Part shown: positions 1 to 8,523 of the stretch, piece after piece | How positions within the stretch are numbered: position 1 is the stretch's first letter | How the letters are laid out: each line of letters begins with the position of its first letter | Assembly (NCBI GenBank): GCA_903837445.1 | Contig: CAILUR010000054.1 | Location: forward strand, 1 to 9,227 | Origin: an uncultured bacterium | GTDB lineage: Bacteria; Oederibacteriota; PGYV01; CAILUR01 | Direction of reading: 5' to 3' | Length of the DNA stretch: 9,227 nt | Program-made: the position numbers and the translations under genes | Notes under the pieces: model-generated | Database searches by the model: none | The model's input: only the letters and a program-made list of their open reading frames with translations | What the model was told of the DNA's origin: nothing

Positions 1-17
1 CCCCTGTTATGAAAAAA

Positions 18-932
18 TTAATATTTTAAAGTTTTTATAATTTTTTTAACTTCGTAGATTTTATTGGCTTTCATATATTTATTTATTCCTTTTACCACAT
101 TCCCTGCCGCCGCAGGATCAACAAAATTGGCGCTTCCCACTTGTATAGCGGTAGCTCCAGCAATGAGAAATTCAAGGGCATCTTTCTCATTCATTATTCC
201 GCCTATTCCGATAACCGGTATATTAACCGCTTTTGATACTTTATGCACCATAGCCAAAGCCACTGGTTTTATTGCCGGGCCTGAAAGCCCTCCATAAATA
301 TTTGAAAGCACTGGCTCCCTTTTTTCAATATCTATAGCCATACCAATAAGCGTATTTATTGCTGACACTGCGTCAGCGCCGTACTCTTCACAAGCACGCG
401 CTATGTCTTCTATGTTTCCAGTATTGGGCGAAAGTTTAATAATAACAGGCCGGTCAAACACCTTTTTAATACCTGTAATAATTTCATTTATTACAACCTT
501 GTCAGAGGCGAACTGAATCCCGCCTTTTTTCACATTGGGACAAGATATATTTACTTCCACTGCCGCTACCGCAGTATTTGCCAAAGCCGCTGCCACCGCA
601 ATATACTCTTCAGCACAGGTGCCATAGATATTTGCAATCACTGGAGTTTTAAACTTTTTTAGTTTCGGGAGTTTTTCATTAATAAAAACTTCTACTCCAA
701 TATTTTGTAGTCCTATAGCATTTATTATTCCGCCTGTGACTTCCACTAGCCGTTGAGGTTTATTCCCTTTTTGTGGCTTTAAAGAGAGGCCTTTAACTAC
801 AATGTCACCCAATGAATTCAAATCAAGATATTCTTCAAACTCAAGTCCATACCCAAAAGTCCCAGAAGCGGTCATAACAGGATTTTTAAGTTCAAGGCTC
901 CCGATTTTTACTGTGGTGTTTAGTTTAGTCAA
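18..932 (-). CDS. pyrD: Dihydroorotate dehydrogenase, class 1B catalytic subunit
   Basis: 304 residues, the usual length of class 1B enzymes. It oxidises dihydroorotate to orotate on FMN and passes electrons to PyrK and then NAD+. It is a soluble TIM barrel with no membrane segment, unlike the quinone-linked class 2 enzyme. The catalytic cysteine, typical of class 1, is Cys131 in NISCPN (128-133). FMN and substrate contacts are visible at Lys47 (VVKGLS), NAIGLQN (71-77), Lys166 (IKLSPN), GGLSGPAIKP (214-223) and the phosphate-binding IGIGGI (241-246). It begins with TTG, supported by GGAG at seven bases. Using NAD+ rather than quinone or fumarate suits a cell that can make pyrimidines without oxygen. 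Only 17 bases follow the stop before the window ends. Confidence 0.95.
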   Translation of the reverse strand: MTKLNTTVKIGSLELKNPVMTASGTFGYGLEFEEYLDLNSLGDIVVKGLSLKPQKGNKPQRLVEVTGGIINAIGLQNIGVEVFINEKLPKLKKFKTPVIANIYGTCAEEYIAVAAALANTAVAAVEVNISCPNVKKGGIQFASDKVVINEIITGIKKVFDRPVIIKLSPNTGNIEDIARACEEYGADAVSAINTLIGMAIDIEKREPVLSNIYGGLSGPAIKPVALAMVHKVSKAVNIPVIGIGGIMNEKDALEFLIAGATAIQVGSANFVDPAAAGNVVKGINKYMKANKIYEVKKIIKTLKY

Positions 933-985
933 TTTTTATCTCCGTTTTCTATTTGTTCTGATGGTTCAGGAACTTTTTCAATTTT
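929..985 (-). other. In-frame 18-codon open tail between pyrK stop and pyrD start
   Basis: Directly after the pyrK TAA (988-986) the same frame stays open and would encode KIEKVPEPSEQIENGDKN, ending in a TGA at 931-929 that overlaps the pyrD TTG start as TTGA. The tail is polar and charged, as flexible C-termini often are. It lies outside all known PyrK functional motifs. It may be the remains of a longer PyrK that once overlapped pyrD, or a chance open stretch in an AT-rich spacer of 53 bases. Confidence 0.35.
930..943 (-). promoter_or_regulatory. Ribosome binding site that decides a TTG start for pyrD
   Basis: GGAG (943-940) is followed after seven bases by TTG (932-930), the spacing seen at the ATG starts of pyrK and carB in this operon. 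The next in-frame ATG encodes Met20, beyond the conserved N-terminal strand (KIGSLELKNPVM), so it would cut into the barrel. The TTG is therefore the likely start, which could lower PyrD translation relative to PyrK. Confidence 0.75.
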
Positions 986-1762
986 TTAGTTGCCTCGAGG
1001 TCCACTAAAAACTATTTTTTCCACATCAAACACTGGACCTTCTTTGCAGACCCTGACATTTTCCGTGCCTTTCGGAGTTTTCACTTCAATCACGCAACTT
1101 AAACAAGCGCCTAAGCCACACCCCATATATGCCTCAAAGGCTCCTAACACTTTAACATTTTTTTTAGTCCCAGCAAGTTTCTGGATTGCAAACAACATTT
1201 GTTCCGGTCCACAAGCATATATCAAAGTGTTGTCTTTCAGTTGTGTTTTTAAAATTTCTGTGACAAAACCTTTTGTTCCACAAGACCCATCTTCGGTAGC
1301 TATCACGCCTTGATACTCTTCAAATTTCTTTTTATGTATAACACAGGACTTATTTCTTGCGCCCTGTATTACTTTTATCCCTTTTTTCTTTAGTTTTTTT
1401 GCTAAAAAATGCAGTGAAGCAATCCCTGTCCCTCCACCTACAAGAATAACCTTCTTAAATCCTTTAGGTACTTCTGGATAAGTATTCCCCAGAGGGCCTA
1501 AAAAATTAAGCGCCTCCCCTTTCTTTTTTCCTGATAGCAGTTTAGTGCCTTCTCCTGTAACTTTATAAATCACTTCCACCGTGTTGGCGGTAGCATCAAA
1601 TATTGAAAAAGGTTTGCGTAAAAAAGGAACAAGCGTTTCAGAAACTCGGAGATTTATAAACTGCCCTGGCTTGGCTTTTAAAGTTTTTTTTGTTTTCAAT
1701 TTTAAATGCCAAATAGCAGAGGCTATCTCTTTATTTTCCGTCACTATCGAGTCATAATACAT
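986..1762 (-). CDS. pyrK: Dihydroorotate dehydrogenase electron transfer subunit
   Basis: 258 residues, the family norm. It carries FAD and a [2Fe-2S] cluster and moves electrons from FMN of PyrD to NAD+, in the class 1B heterotetramer. The FAD-binding RKPFSI is at 49-54, the nucleotide loop GGGTGIAS at 109-116, the NAD-side YACGPEQML at 182-190, and cluster cysteines at 215, 220, 223 and 239 (C-x4-C-x2-C-x15-C), all present. The next gene is its partner pyrD, which fixes the assignment against sulfide dehydrogenase or ferredoxin-NADP reductase relatives. AGGAG is seven bases before the ATG. Oddly, the frame continues after the TAA for 18 more codons and ends on the pyrD start, so the stop may be recent or an assembly error. 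Confidence 0.95.
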   Translation of the reverse strand: MYYDSIVTENKEIASAIWHLKLKTKKTLKAKPGQFINLRVSETLVPFLRKPFSIFDATANTVEVIYKVTGEGTKLLSGKKKGEALNFLGPLGNTYPEVPKGFKKVILVGGGTGIASLHFLAKKLKKKGIKVIQGARNKSCVIHKKKFEEYQGVIATEDGSCGTKGFVTEILKTQLKDNTLIYACGPEQMLFAIQKLAGTKKNVKVLGAFEAYMGCGLGACLSCVIEVKTPKGTENVRVCKEGPVFDVEKIVFSGPRGN

Positions 1763-1803
1763 AGCCTTTCTCCTTTTAGCGGTCTAATTTCTTATAAAAC
1801 ATT

Positions 1804-4800
1804 TTATGCTTTATAATACTCCTGAATACTCTTAATTGTAATGTCCTTTTTCTTCATACTCTCAATAGCTGTTACTATTGCCTGTGCGCCTGACATAGTT
1901 GTCGTGTATGGCACACCCATCATAATAGCGTGGCGTCTTATTTCAAAATCATCTGAACGGGGGCCCTTGCCTACTGGCGTATTTAATATCAGATTTATCT
2001 GTTTATCTTTTATCATGTCTGTGATGTTCGGCCTGCCTTCGTGGACTTTGAGTACTTTTTTCGCTTCTATCCCTGCTTTAATAAGAGTATTGGCAGTGCC
2101 TTCTGTAGCGTATATACCAAAGCCCATATCTTCCAAGTTTCTTGCGGTGGACACTATGGACCGCTTATCTTTATTTTTTACACTTATAAAGACATTTCCC
2201 TTCATAGGCAGTCTCTGTCCAGCCGACAACTGCGCTTTATAAAACGCATGCCCAAAATCCATATCTATTCCCATAACTTCTCCCGTAGATTTCATTTCAG
2301 GTCCGAGAACTGTATCCACTCCAGGAAATTTGTTAAAAGGAAACACTGATTCTTTTATGGCCACATGTTTCATATTTCTAAATTCTTTTACTCCCAGTTC
2401 TTTTATTGTTCTGCCACACATTATTTTCGTGGCTATCTTTGCCCAAGGAATCCCTGTAGCTTTGCTGACGAAAGGAATAGTCCTTGAGGCACGGGGATTA
2501 ACTTCCAGCACATACACTGTATCGCCTTTGTCCCCGGTCTTTATAGCATACTGCGTATTCATAAGTCCTTTTACCTGTAACTCTAGCGCCATTTTTGTCG
2601 TGTATTCTTTTATCTTGTGTATGACATCGGTTCTTATGGTAAAAGTAGGTAGCACGCAAGCGCTGTCTCCTGAGTGTATTCCCGCTTCTTCAATATGCTC
2701 CATTATCCCAGCGATGACCACTTCTTTACCATCACACACGCAATCCACATCCACTTCCACAGCATCTTCCAAAAACTTATCGATCAAGACTGGATGCTGT
2801 TCAGAAACTACAAACGCTTCTTTGACAAACTTTTCAAAAGACTCATCATCATAAACTATTTCCATTGCACGCCCACCCAACACATAAGATGGTCTGACCA
2901 GCGCAGGATAGCCAATTCGTTTTATTATTTTTTGCGCTTCTTTCAATGACTTCGCAGTTCCATTTTCTGGTCTTGGAATTCCCAGTTTGTTGAGAATTTT
3001 ATCAAATTTTTTCCTATCTTCGGCTATATCTATGCTCACCGGAGAGGTCCCCATTATTTTTATTTTCTTTTTATACAGAGGCATAGCAAGTTTAAGCGGG
3101 GTCTGCCCACCAAACTGCACTATAAACCCAGCCTCTTTGCCCTCTTCATCTGCTATGTTCTGCACATGTTCCATAGTGAGTGGCTCAAAATAAAGTTTAT
3201 CCGAAGTATCGTAGTCCGTGGAAACGGTTTCGGGGTTGCAGTTTACCATAGAGGCTTCATACCCTTCTTCACGCAGAGCAAAAACTCCGTGCACACAGCA
3301 GTAATCAAACTCAATTCCCTGCCCAATTCTATTTGGCCCCCCGCCAAGGATAACTGCTTTTTTCTTTTTTGACACTGGGTTCTCGTTTTCCTGTTCATAA
3401 GTTGAATAGAGATAAGGCGTAAAGGTCTCAAACTCCGCGGCGCAAGTATCTACCATTTTATACACCGGTTTTATTTTTAGCTGTTTTCTTATTTGTCGCA
3501 CCGCATCTTCTTTCATTCCAAAAATATAAGCCAGTTGATAATCTGTATACCCATATTCCTTTGCCATTTTTATCAGTGGACGCATAGCCGCTTTATTTTC
3601 TTTTGTTATTTTCCCATACCGAGTTTTTGCATTTAAAAGTTCTTTTTCAAAGTTTATAATTTCCTGCATATTATTCAAAAACCATCTGTCTATTTTAGTA
3701 ATCGCATATATTTCTTCCACAGTCATACCTTTTTTGAAAGCATACTTTAAATAAAATATTCTCTTTGAACTCGGAATCATTATAAGTTTTTTTATTGTCT
3801 CCATAGTGAGAGTATTCAAATCAGCTTCTTTTCCATCTGCCCCCCACCCATATCTGCTTTCTTCCATAGAGGCAAGGGCTTTTTGAAGCGACTCTTTAAA
3901 AGTTCTGCCTATCGCCATAACTTCGCCGACTGACTTCATTTGAGTATTCAGCTCGTCTTTCGCCTCTCTAAACTTTTCGAAAGTAAACCGAGGAATTTTA
4001 GTGACCACATAATCTATAGTAGGTTCAAATGAGGCAGGAGTATATTTCGTGATATCATTGGGAATCTCGTCCAGAGTATAACCTACTGCCAGTTTCGCCG
4101 CCATTTTTGCTATAGGAAAGCCAGTAGCTTTTGATGCCAACGCCGAAGACCGCGACACGCGAGGGTTCATTTCTATTATTACTATCCGGCCATTTTCAGG
4201 ATTTACTCCAAACTGAATATTCGAGCCGCCAGTATCCACCCCAATCTCTCTTATAATAGCTATCGAAGCATCTCGCATTATCTGATACTCTTTGTCTGTC
4301 AAAGTCTGAGCTGGTGCCACTGTTATAGAATCTCCAGTATGCACTCCCATAGGATCAAAGTTTTCTATAGAACAAATAATCACGACATTATCTTTTAGGT
4401 CGCGCATTACTTCAAGTTCATACTCCTTCCACCCGAGTATGGATTCTTCCAAAAGTACTTTTCCTACTGGCGAATCTTTCAACCCATTAAACATTTTTTC
4501 TTCAAATTCTTGAATGTTGTAAGCTATTCCGCCGCCTGTGCCGCCGAGGGTGAAAGCAGGTCTGATTATTACTGGAAACTTTATTCTCTCCACGGCTTTT
4601 AAGGCCTCTTCCATAGAACCCACATACTCGGAATCAGGTACATCCAACCCTATTTTTTTCATAGCCTGTTTAAAAAGTAATCTGTCTTCGCCTTTTCTTA
4701 TGGCCTCAATATTTGCGCCTATGAGTTCTACTTTATATTTTTTAAGAATTCCCTTTTCGTGAAGTTCCACAGCAAGATTTAAAGCGGTCTGCCCTCCAAT

Positions 4801-5067
4801 AGTCGGCAACAAACAATCAGGGCGTTCTTTTGCGATAATTTTTTCAAGGACTTCTACAGTCAGCGGTTCAATATAAGTTGCATCTGCAAACTCAGGGTCT
4901 GTCATAATGGTAGCCGGATTTGAATTCACCAGCACCACTGTATAGCCCTCTTCTTTTAGAGCTTTACAGGCCTGTGTGCCTGAATAATCAAACTCACAGC
5001 CCTGTCCTATAATAATAGGTCCAGAACCTATTAAAAGTATTTTATGAATGTCGGTTCTCTTTGGCAT
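1804..5067 (-). CDS. carB: Carbamoyl phosphate synthase, large subunit
   Basis: 1087 residues, against about 1070. With CarA it makes carbamoyl phosphate from bicarbonate, ammonia and two ATP. Layout: first synthetase half (about 1-400) with LIGSGPIIIGQGCEFDYSG (12-30), FTLGGTGGG (172-180) and IEMNPRVSRSSALASKATG (298-316); oligomerisation region (about 400-555); second synthetase half (about 556-935) with LGGGPNRIGQGIEFDYC (574-590), SYVLGGRAM (727-735) and EVNPRASRTIPFVSKATG (855-872); and a C-terminal MGS-like allosteric domain (about 936-1087). Both ATP-grasp halves keep their ATP and metal-binding residues. The allosteric domain contains NTPVGKGPRSDDFEIRRHA (1029-1047), a form unlike E. 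coli, so its effectors (UMP, PRPP or others) cannot be assigned. AGGAG lies seven bases before the ATG; carA ends 58 bases upstream. Confidence 0.97.
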   Translation of the reverse strand: MPKRTDIHKILLIGSGPIIIGQGCEFDYSGTQACKALKEEGYTVVLVNSNPATIMTDPEFADATYIEPLTVEVLEKIIAKERPDCLLPTIGGQTALNLAVELHEKGILKKYKVELIGANIEAIRKGEDRLLFKQAMKKIGLDVPDSEYVGSMEEALKAVERIKFPVIIRPAFTLGGTGGGIAYNIQEFEEKMFNGLKDSPVGKVLLEESILGWKEYELEVMRDLKDNVVIICSIENFDPMGVHTGDSITVAPAQTLTDKEYQIMRDASIAIIREIGVDTGGSNIQFGVNPENGRIVIIEMNPRVSRSSALASKATGFPIAKMAAKLAVGYTLDEIPNDITKYTPASFEPTIDYVVTKIPRFTFEKFREAKDELNTQMKSVGEVMAIGRTFKESLQKALASMEESRYGWGADGKEADLNTLTMETIKKLIMIPSSKRIFYLKYAFKKGMTVEEIYAITKIDRWFLNNMQEIINFEKELLNAKTRYGKITKENKAAMRPLIKMAKEYGYTDYQLAYIFGMKEDAVRQIRKQLKIKPVYKMVDTCAAEFETFTPYLYSTYEQENENPVSKKKKAVILGGGPNRIGQGIEFDYCCVHGVFALREEGYEASMVNCNPETVSTDYDTSDKLYFEPLTMEHVQNIADEEGKEAGFIVQFGGQTPLKLAMPLYKKKIKIMGTSPVSIDIAEDRKKFDKILNKLGIPRPENGTAKSLKEAQKIIKRIGYPALVRPSYVLGGRAMEIVYDDESFEKFVKEAFVVSEQHPVLIDKFLEDAVEVDVDCVCDGKEVVIAGIMEHIEEAGIHSGDSACVLPTFTIRTDVIHKIKEYTTKMALELQVKGLMNTQYAIKTGDKGDTVYVLEVNPRASRTIPFVSKATGIPWAKIATKIMCGRTIKELGVKEFRNMKHVAIKESVFPFNKFPGVDTVLGPEMKSTGEVMGIDMDFGHAFYKAQLSAGQRLPMKGNVFISVKNKDKRSIVSTARNLEDMGFGIYATEGTANTLIKAGIEAKKVLKVHEGRPNITDMIKDKQINLILNTPVGKGPRSDDFEIRRHAIMMGVPYTTTMSGAQAIVTAIESMKKKDITIKSIQEYYKA

Positions 5068-5125
5068 TGTATTTCTCCTTTATCTATTTTCGTTTCATTT
5101 TTCTAATTTAAAGCATTAAGCCATT

Positions 5126-6274
5126 TTACTTACTCATACTCTCCACAAACTTTTTAAACACATGTTTGGCATCGTGCGGTCCTGCTGAAGCTTCAGGGTG
5201 ATACTGGACCGAGTAGGCCTTCAGTTCTGGAGCTTCAAGCCCTTCGACTGTTTTATCATTTAGATTTAAATGAGTAATATTTACTTTATATTTACATTTT
5301 TTGAATGACTCAGCATCCACTGCAAAACCGTGGTTTTGGACAGTTATATCAATTTTTTTTGTTTGCATATCCATAACAGGATGATTAGCGCCCCTATGCC
5401 CAAATTTCATTTTATATGTTTTTCCACCAAGTCCGAGAGCTAAAAATTGATGTCCAAAGCATATTCCAAAAATAGGTTTTTTGCCAAGCAGGTTGTTAAT
5501 AGTTTGCGCCACATATGGGACCCCTTGCGGGTCACCTGGTCCATTTGATATAAATATCCCATCCGGTTTAAGTTCAAGTATCCGTGCCGCACTTGTTGAG
5601 GCCGGCACTACCGTTACTTCACAATTCAAATCTGCAAATATCCGCAGAATGTTATATTTTATGCCGCAATCAAAAGCTACCACTTTTAATTTTTTATTAT
5701 TTTCCATTATTTTTAAATACTTGTCTTCGTGTTCCATTATCTGCATTACTTTCATACCATGCGTTTTATCCCAAACATATTCTTTTTTCGTCGTCACTTC
5801 TTTGGCAAGATCAAGCCCCACTATTGACCGTGAAGCCTTTACTTTTTCTAAAAGCGTTTTTTTATTAAAATCAGTGGTAGAAATCATACTTTTTTGGGCA
5901 CCATTATTTCTTATGTGGCGGGTCAACATTCTGGTATCTATGCCCTCTATGGCGATTATCTTGTGTTTCTTAAAATACTCTGCAAGCGTACCTTCTGAGC
6001 GAAAGTTACTTGAAATTTTGCTCATTTCTTTCATAACAAACCCCTCGGCTTGAGGTTTTTCCGACTCGGCATCATCGATGTTATATCCGTAATTGCCTAT
6101 CTGCGTATAAGTCATATTTACTATCTGCCCTTTATACGAGGGATCAGTCAAGATTTCCTGATAGCCCATCATAGAAGTGTTAAAAACTATCTCGCCGAAA
6201 GTTTCCCCTTCATAGCCAGCAGATAAGCCTTCAAAACATGTCCCATCCTCAAGCATAAGTATTGCTTTACTCAT
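5126..6274 (-). CDS. carA: Carbamoyl phosphate synthase, small (glutaminase) subunit
   Basis: 382 residues, the family norm. It hydrolyses glutamine and passes ammonia through a tunnel to CarB. The N-terminal CPSase small-chain domain covers about residues 1-135 (FNTSMMGYQEILTDPSY at 31-47 is diagnostic). The class I glutamine amidotransferase domain runs from about 195 to the end. The catalytic triad is intact: Cys272 in GICFGHQ (269-275), His359 and Glu361 in YHPEA; NGPGDP (244-249) and NHGFAVD (314-320) are also present. The Phe after the catalytic Cys replaces the commoner Leu, a known variation. ATG is preceded by AAGGAG at six bases. Placement inside a pyr operon suggests this copy serves pyrimidines (equivalent to Bacillus pyrAA), though it may also feed arginine synthesis. 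Confidence 0.97.
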   Translation of the reverse strand: MSKAILMLEDGTCFEGLSAGYEGETFGEIVFNTSMMGYQEILTDPSYKGQIVNMTYTQIGNYGYNIDDAESEKPQAEGFVMKEMSKISSNFRSEGTLAEYFKKHKIIAIEGIDTRMLTRHIRNNGAQKSMISTTDFNKKTLLEKVKASRSIVGLDLAKEVTTKKEYVWDKTHGMKVMQIMEHEDKYLKIMENNKKLKVVAFDCGIKYNILRIFADLNCEVTVVPASTSAARILELKPDGIFISNGPGDPQGVPYVAQTINNLLGKKPIFGICFGHQFLALGLGGKTYKMKFGHRGANHPVMDMQTKKIDITVQNHGFAVDAESFKKCKYKVNITHLNLNDKTVEGLEAPELKAYSVQYHPEASAGPHDAKHVFKKFVESMSK

Positions 6275-6313
6275 TTTGGTCTCCTTTTAGTAATTAACCA
6301 CAACCACACTAAA

Positions 6314-7591
6314 TCATTTATTTTCGTAAACTATTCTTCCATTTTTTATGGTGTATTCAATTGTCCCTGTCATAGTGCGTCCGATAAACGGCGAATTTGT
6401 AGATTTAGAAGCAAAAAACTCTTCAGTTATTTTTACTGTCTTATCCATATTGGCGATTGTGATATCCGCATCCACGCCTTCGGTCAAGGTCCCTTTGTTT
6501 AATCTTAAAATTTTAGCAGGATTAATTGTCACCGCCGCAATGGCAGTTGAAAGTGGAACGGCTTTGCTTGCGATCAGTTCTTCCACCATTATGGAGAAAG
6601 CCGTTTCAAGCCCGATAATCCCGAATGCCGCTGGATTAAACTCTATGTTTTTGTCCAGTTCTGCATGTGGGGCGTGGTCAGTGGCGATAACATCTATTAC
6701 CCCTTCTTTAATGGCTTTTTTTATAGCTTTTATATCTTCTTTCGAACGCAGTGGCGGACTCATTTTGAAATTTGTGTCATAGCCTTCCAAAGCCGAATCA
6801 TCCAGTGCGAAATAATGAGGCGCTGTTTCCGCAGTCACCATAACTCCATTTTTCTTTCCCTGTCTGATAAGCTCGCAGGACCCTGCCGTAGACACATGTG
6901 CTATGTGAATTCTGGCATTCATTTCTCCAGCAATGATTATGTCTCTGGCTACCATTGTTTCTTCGGCTGCTTTGGGGATTCCTTTCAACCCAAGTTTCGT
7001 GGCATAAAAGCCTTCGTTCATTTGCCCTTCTCCCGAAAGGTTTTTATCTTCGCAGTGTTCTATCACTGGTATGTTAAATATCTTGCAGTATTCCAGTGCG
7101 CGTCTGAGAATCTCGGCATTCATTACCGGAGACCCATCATCTGAAATAGCCACCGCACCTGCCGTCACCAGCTCCCCGATAGCCGAAAGTTCTTCGCCTG
7201 CTCTGCCTTTGGTTATAGTACCGATTGGAAGCACATCTATCAACCCTGCTTCTTTCGATTTAAACAAAATAAAATCCACCAGCGCCTGATTATCTATAGG
7301 CGGATTTGTGTTCGGCATACAGCAGACAGTGGTGAAGCCGCCCTTTGCCGCTGCCCTCGCACCGCTGGCTATGGTCTCCTTGTATTCAAAACCGGGTTCA
7401 CGAAAATGTACATGCATATCTATCATGCCTGGAATTACCAGACAGCCCTTGGCATCAATTACCTTTGCCCCTTTGTCAGAAATATTTTTCCCGACTTTTT
7501 CTATCTTTCCATTATTTACAAGCACATCCAGTTTGTCTTCTATTTTATTCGCTGGATCTACCACCAATCCGTTTTTAATTAATAATTTCAT
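6314..7591 (-). CDS. pyrC: Dihydroorotase, type I
   Basis: 425 residues, typical of the longer bacterial type I enzymes (the E. coli type is near 350). It is a zinc amidohydrolase that cyclises carbamoyl-aspartate to dihydroorotate. Metal ligands are visible in order: DMHVHFR at 58-64 (His60, His62), the aspartates of ISDDG (149-153), His179 in EHCED, His232 in IAHVS and Asp305 in ATDHAPH (303-309). Arg64 and Asn94 (MPNTNP) are the expected substrate contacts. The usual bridging carboxylated lysine is absent: as in the Aquifex and Bacillus type, an aspartate of the SDDG motif takes that part. All catalytic residues are present, so it should be active rather than a pseudo-dihydroorotase. It overlaps pyrB by 17 bases and is 39 bases from carA. 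Confidence 0.96.
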   Translation of the reverse strand: MKLLIKNGLVVDPANKIEDKLDVLVNNGKIEKVGKNISDKGAKVIDAKGCLVIPGMIDMHVHFREPGFEYKETIASGARAAAKGGFTTVCCMPNTNPPIDNQALVDFILFKSKEAGLIDVLPIGTITKGRAGEELSAIGELVTAGAVAISDDGSPVMNAEILRRALEYCKIFNIPVIEHCEDKNLSGEGQMNEGFYATKLGLKGIPKAAEETMVARDIIIAGEMNARIHIAHVSTAGSCELIRQGKKNGVMVTAETAPHYFALDDSALEGYDTNFKMSPPLRSKEDIKAIKKAIKEGVIDVIATDHAPHAELDKNIEFNPAAFGIIGLETAFSIMVEELIASKAVPLSTAIAAVTINPAKILRLNKGTLTEGVDADITIANMDKTVKITEEFFASKSTNSPFIGRTMTGTIEYTIKNGRIVYENK

Positions 7592-8507
7592 CTTTTTTAC
7601 CTCCTCCCATTAAATAAAGTACAGCCATTCTGACTGCGACTCCGTTCGTGACCTGTTCATTTATTACCGAGTGAGGACCATCAGCCACATTTGGAGATAT
7701 CTCAAGCCCACGATTCATAGGCCCAGGATGCATGACAAGCACATCCGGCGTGGCATATTTTAATTTTTCGGTATTTATGCCATAGAAAGCCGCATATTCG
7801 CGAGTAGTGGGAAATAAGTTTTTTTTCTGTCTTTCCAACTGTATTCTCAGAATATTAATTATATCCACATCTTTCAAAGCCGCTTTAAGATCATAGAAAA
7901 CTTCGACTCCGAGTTTGTCAATATCTTTTGGGATAAGAGTAGGTGGTCCGACTACTCTAATTTTTGCGCCCATTTTTTTTAGTCCCCAGATATTAGAACG
8001 CGCCACGCGCGAGTGTGCCACATCTCCTGCTATGCAGACTATCTTTCCATCAAGTTTGCCTTTTTTTTCTATCATTGTAAACATATCCAACAAGCCCTGA
8101 GTAGGATGCTCGTGCATACCGTCTCCTGCGTTTATTACGGAAGATTTAATACGCTTGGCTAGATATTCTGGTACGCCAGAAGTCCCATGCCGTATGACCA
8201 CCATATCTATCTGCATAGCTTCTATGGTGTTGATAGTATCCAGCAGGGTCTCACCTTTTACCACAGCGCTGGTGCTCACCGCAAGATTTAAAACATCCGC
8301 AGAAAGTCTTTTGGCCGCTATTTCAAAAGAAGTTTTAGTTCGTGTACTTGGTTCAAAGAAAAAATTTACTACTGTCTTTCCTTTAAGTGTGGGAACTTTT
8401 TTTACTGGTCTAAGTATCAATTCTTTAAAGGTCTTTGCGAGTTCAAGCACACTGACCATATCTTCTTTTGAGACATGTTCCAGTGCGATAAGATGTTTAA
8501 AAGCCAT
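7575..8507 (-). CDS. pyrB: Aspartate carbamoyltransferase, catalytic chain
   Basis: 310 residues, the usual length of a catalytic chain. It condenses carbamoyl phosphate with aspartate to N-carbamoyl-aspartate, the first committed step of cytosolic pyrimidine synthesis. The carbamoyl-phosphate site STRTKTSFE is at 54-62, the lysine of the flexible loop at Lys84 (KGET), the HEHPTQGLLD segment at 132-141, the aspartate-binding Arg/Gln at 221-223 (RIQ), and HPGPMNRG at 260-267. STRTKTSFE and the RIQ signature mark it as aspartate rather than ornithine carbamoyltransferase. There is no regulatory chain (pyrI) in the window, as in Bacillus-type operons, where control is by PyrR attenuation. The C-terminus overlaps the pyrC start by 17 bases. 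Confidence 0.96.
   Translation of the reverse strand: MAFKHLIALEHVSKEDMVSVLELAKTFKELILRPVKKVPTLKGKTVVNFFFEPSTRTKTSFEIAAKRLSADVLNLAVSTSAVVKGETLLDTINTIEAMQIDMVVIRHGTSGVPEYLAKRIKSSVINAGDGMHEHPTQGLLDMFTMIEKKGKLDGKIVCIAGDVAHSRVARSNIWGLKKMGAKIRVVGPPTLIPKDIDKLGVEVFYDLKAALKDVDIINILRIQLERQKKNLFPTTREYAAFYGINTEKLKYATPDVLVMHPGPMNRGLEISPNVADGPHSVINEQVTNGVAVRMAVLYLMGGGKKDEIIN
7592..7608 (-). promoter_or_regulatory. pyrC ribosome binding site within the pyrB coding end
   Basis: The purine run GGGAGGAGG (7608-7600) ends eight bases before the pyrC ATG. It lies inside pyrB, where it encodes the glycine-rich end MGGGKK. It supports the ATG at 7591 as the true pyrC start in spite of the 17-base overlap with pyrB. 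Confidence 0.75.
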
Positions 8508-8523
8508 TCTCAGTTCCTCCTTT
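8508..8523 (-). promoter_or_regulatory. Strong pyrB ribosome binding site inside the end of pyrR
   Basis: AAAGGAGG (8523-8516) lies eight bases before the pyrB ATG and within the last codons of pyrR. The pyrR stop TGA (8512-8510) is between the site and the start, leaving only two bases between the two genes. This layout suggests translational coupling and fixes the pyrB start. It is a much better match to the 16S rRNA tail than the pyrR site upstream, so pyrB may be translated more than pyrR from the same message; that is inference. Confidence 0.8.

Noticed and set aside
2330..2854. Plus-strand open frame of 174 codons opposite carB
   Set aside because: It is a shadow of carB codon use. It looks hydrophobic only because antisense of Lys/Glu-rich codons gives Phe, Leu and Ser.
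5068..5125. A small gene or terminator in the carA-carB spacer, the longest gap between coding regions inside the operon
   Set aside because: The 58 bases are AT-rich, hold only the carB ribosome binding site, and show no stem with a T-tract.
5481..6053. Plus-strand open frame of 190 codons opposite carA
   Set aside because: It lies wholly antisense to a clearly conserved gene, matches no recognisable family, and its residues mirror the reversed carA codons.
6275..6313. Short repeat GTGGTTGTGGTT in the pyrC-carA spacer as a regulatory element
   Set aside because: It is two copies of a six-base unit in a 39-base spacer with no hairpin or known site; most likely chance.
6665..7144. Plus-strand open frames opposite pyrC, including one of 159 codons
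   Set aside because: Both overlap the well-supported dihydroorotase gene, have no good ribosome binding site, and show no motif.
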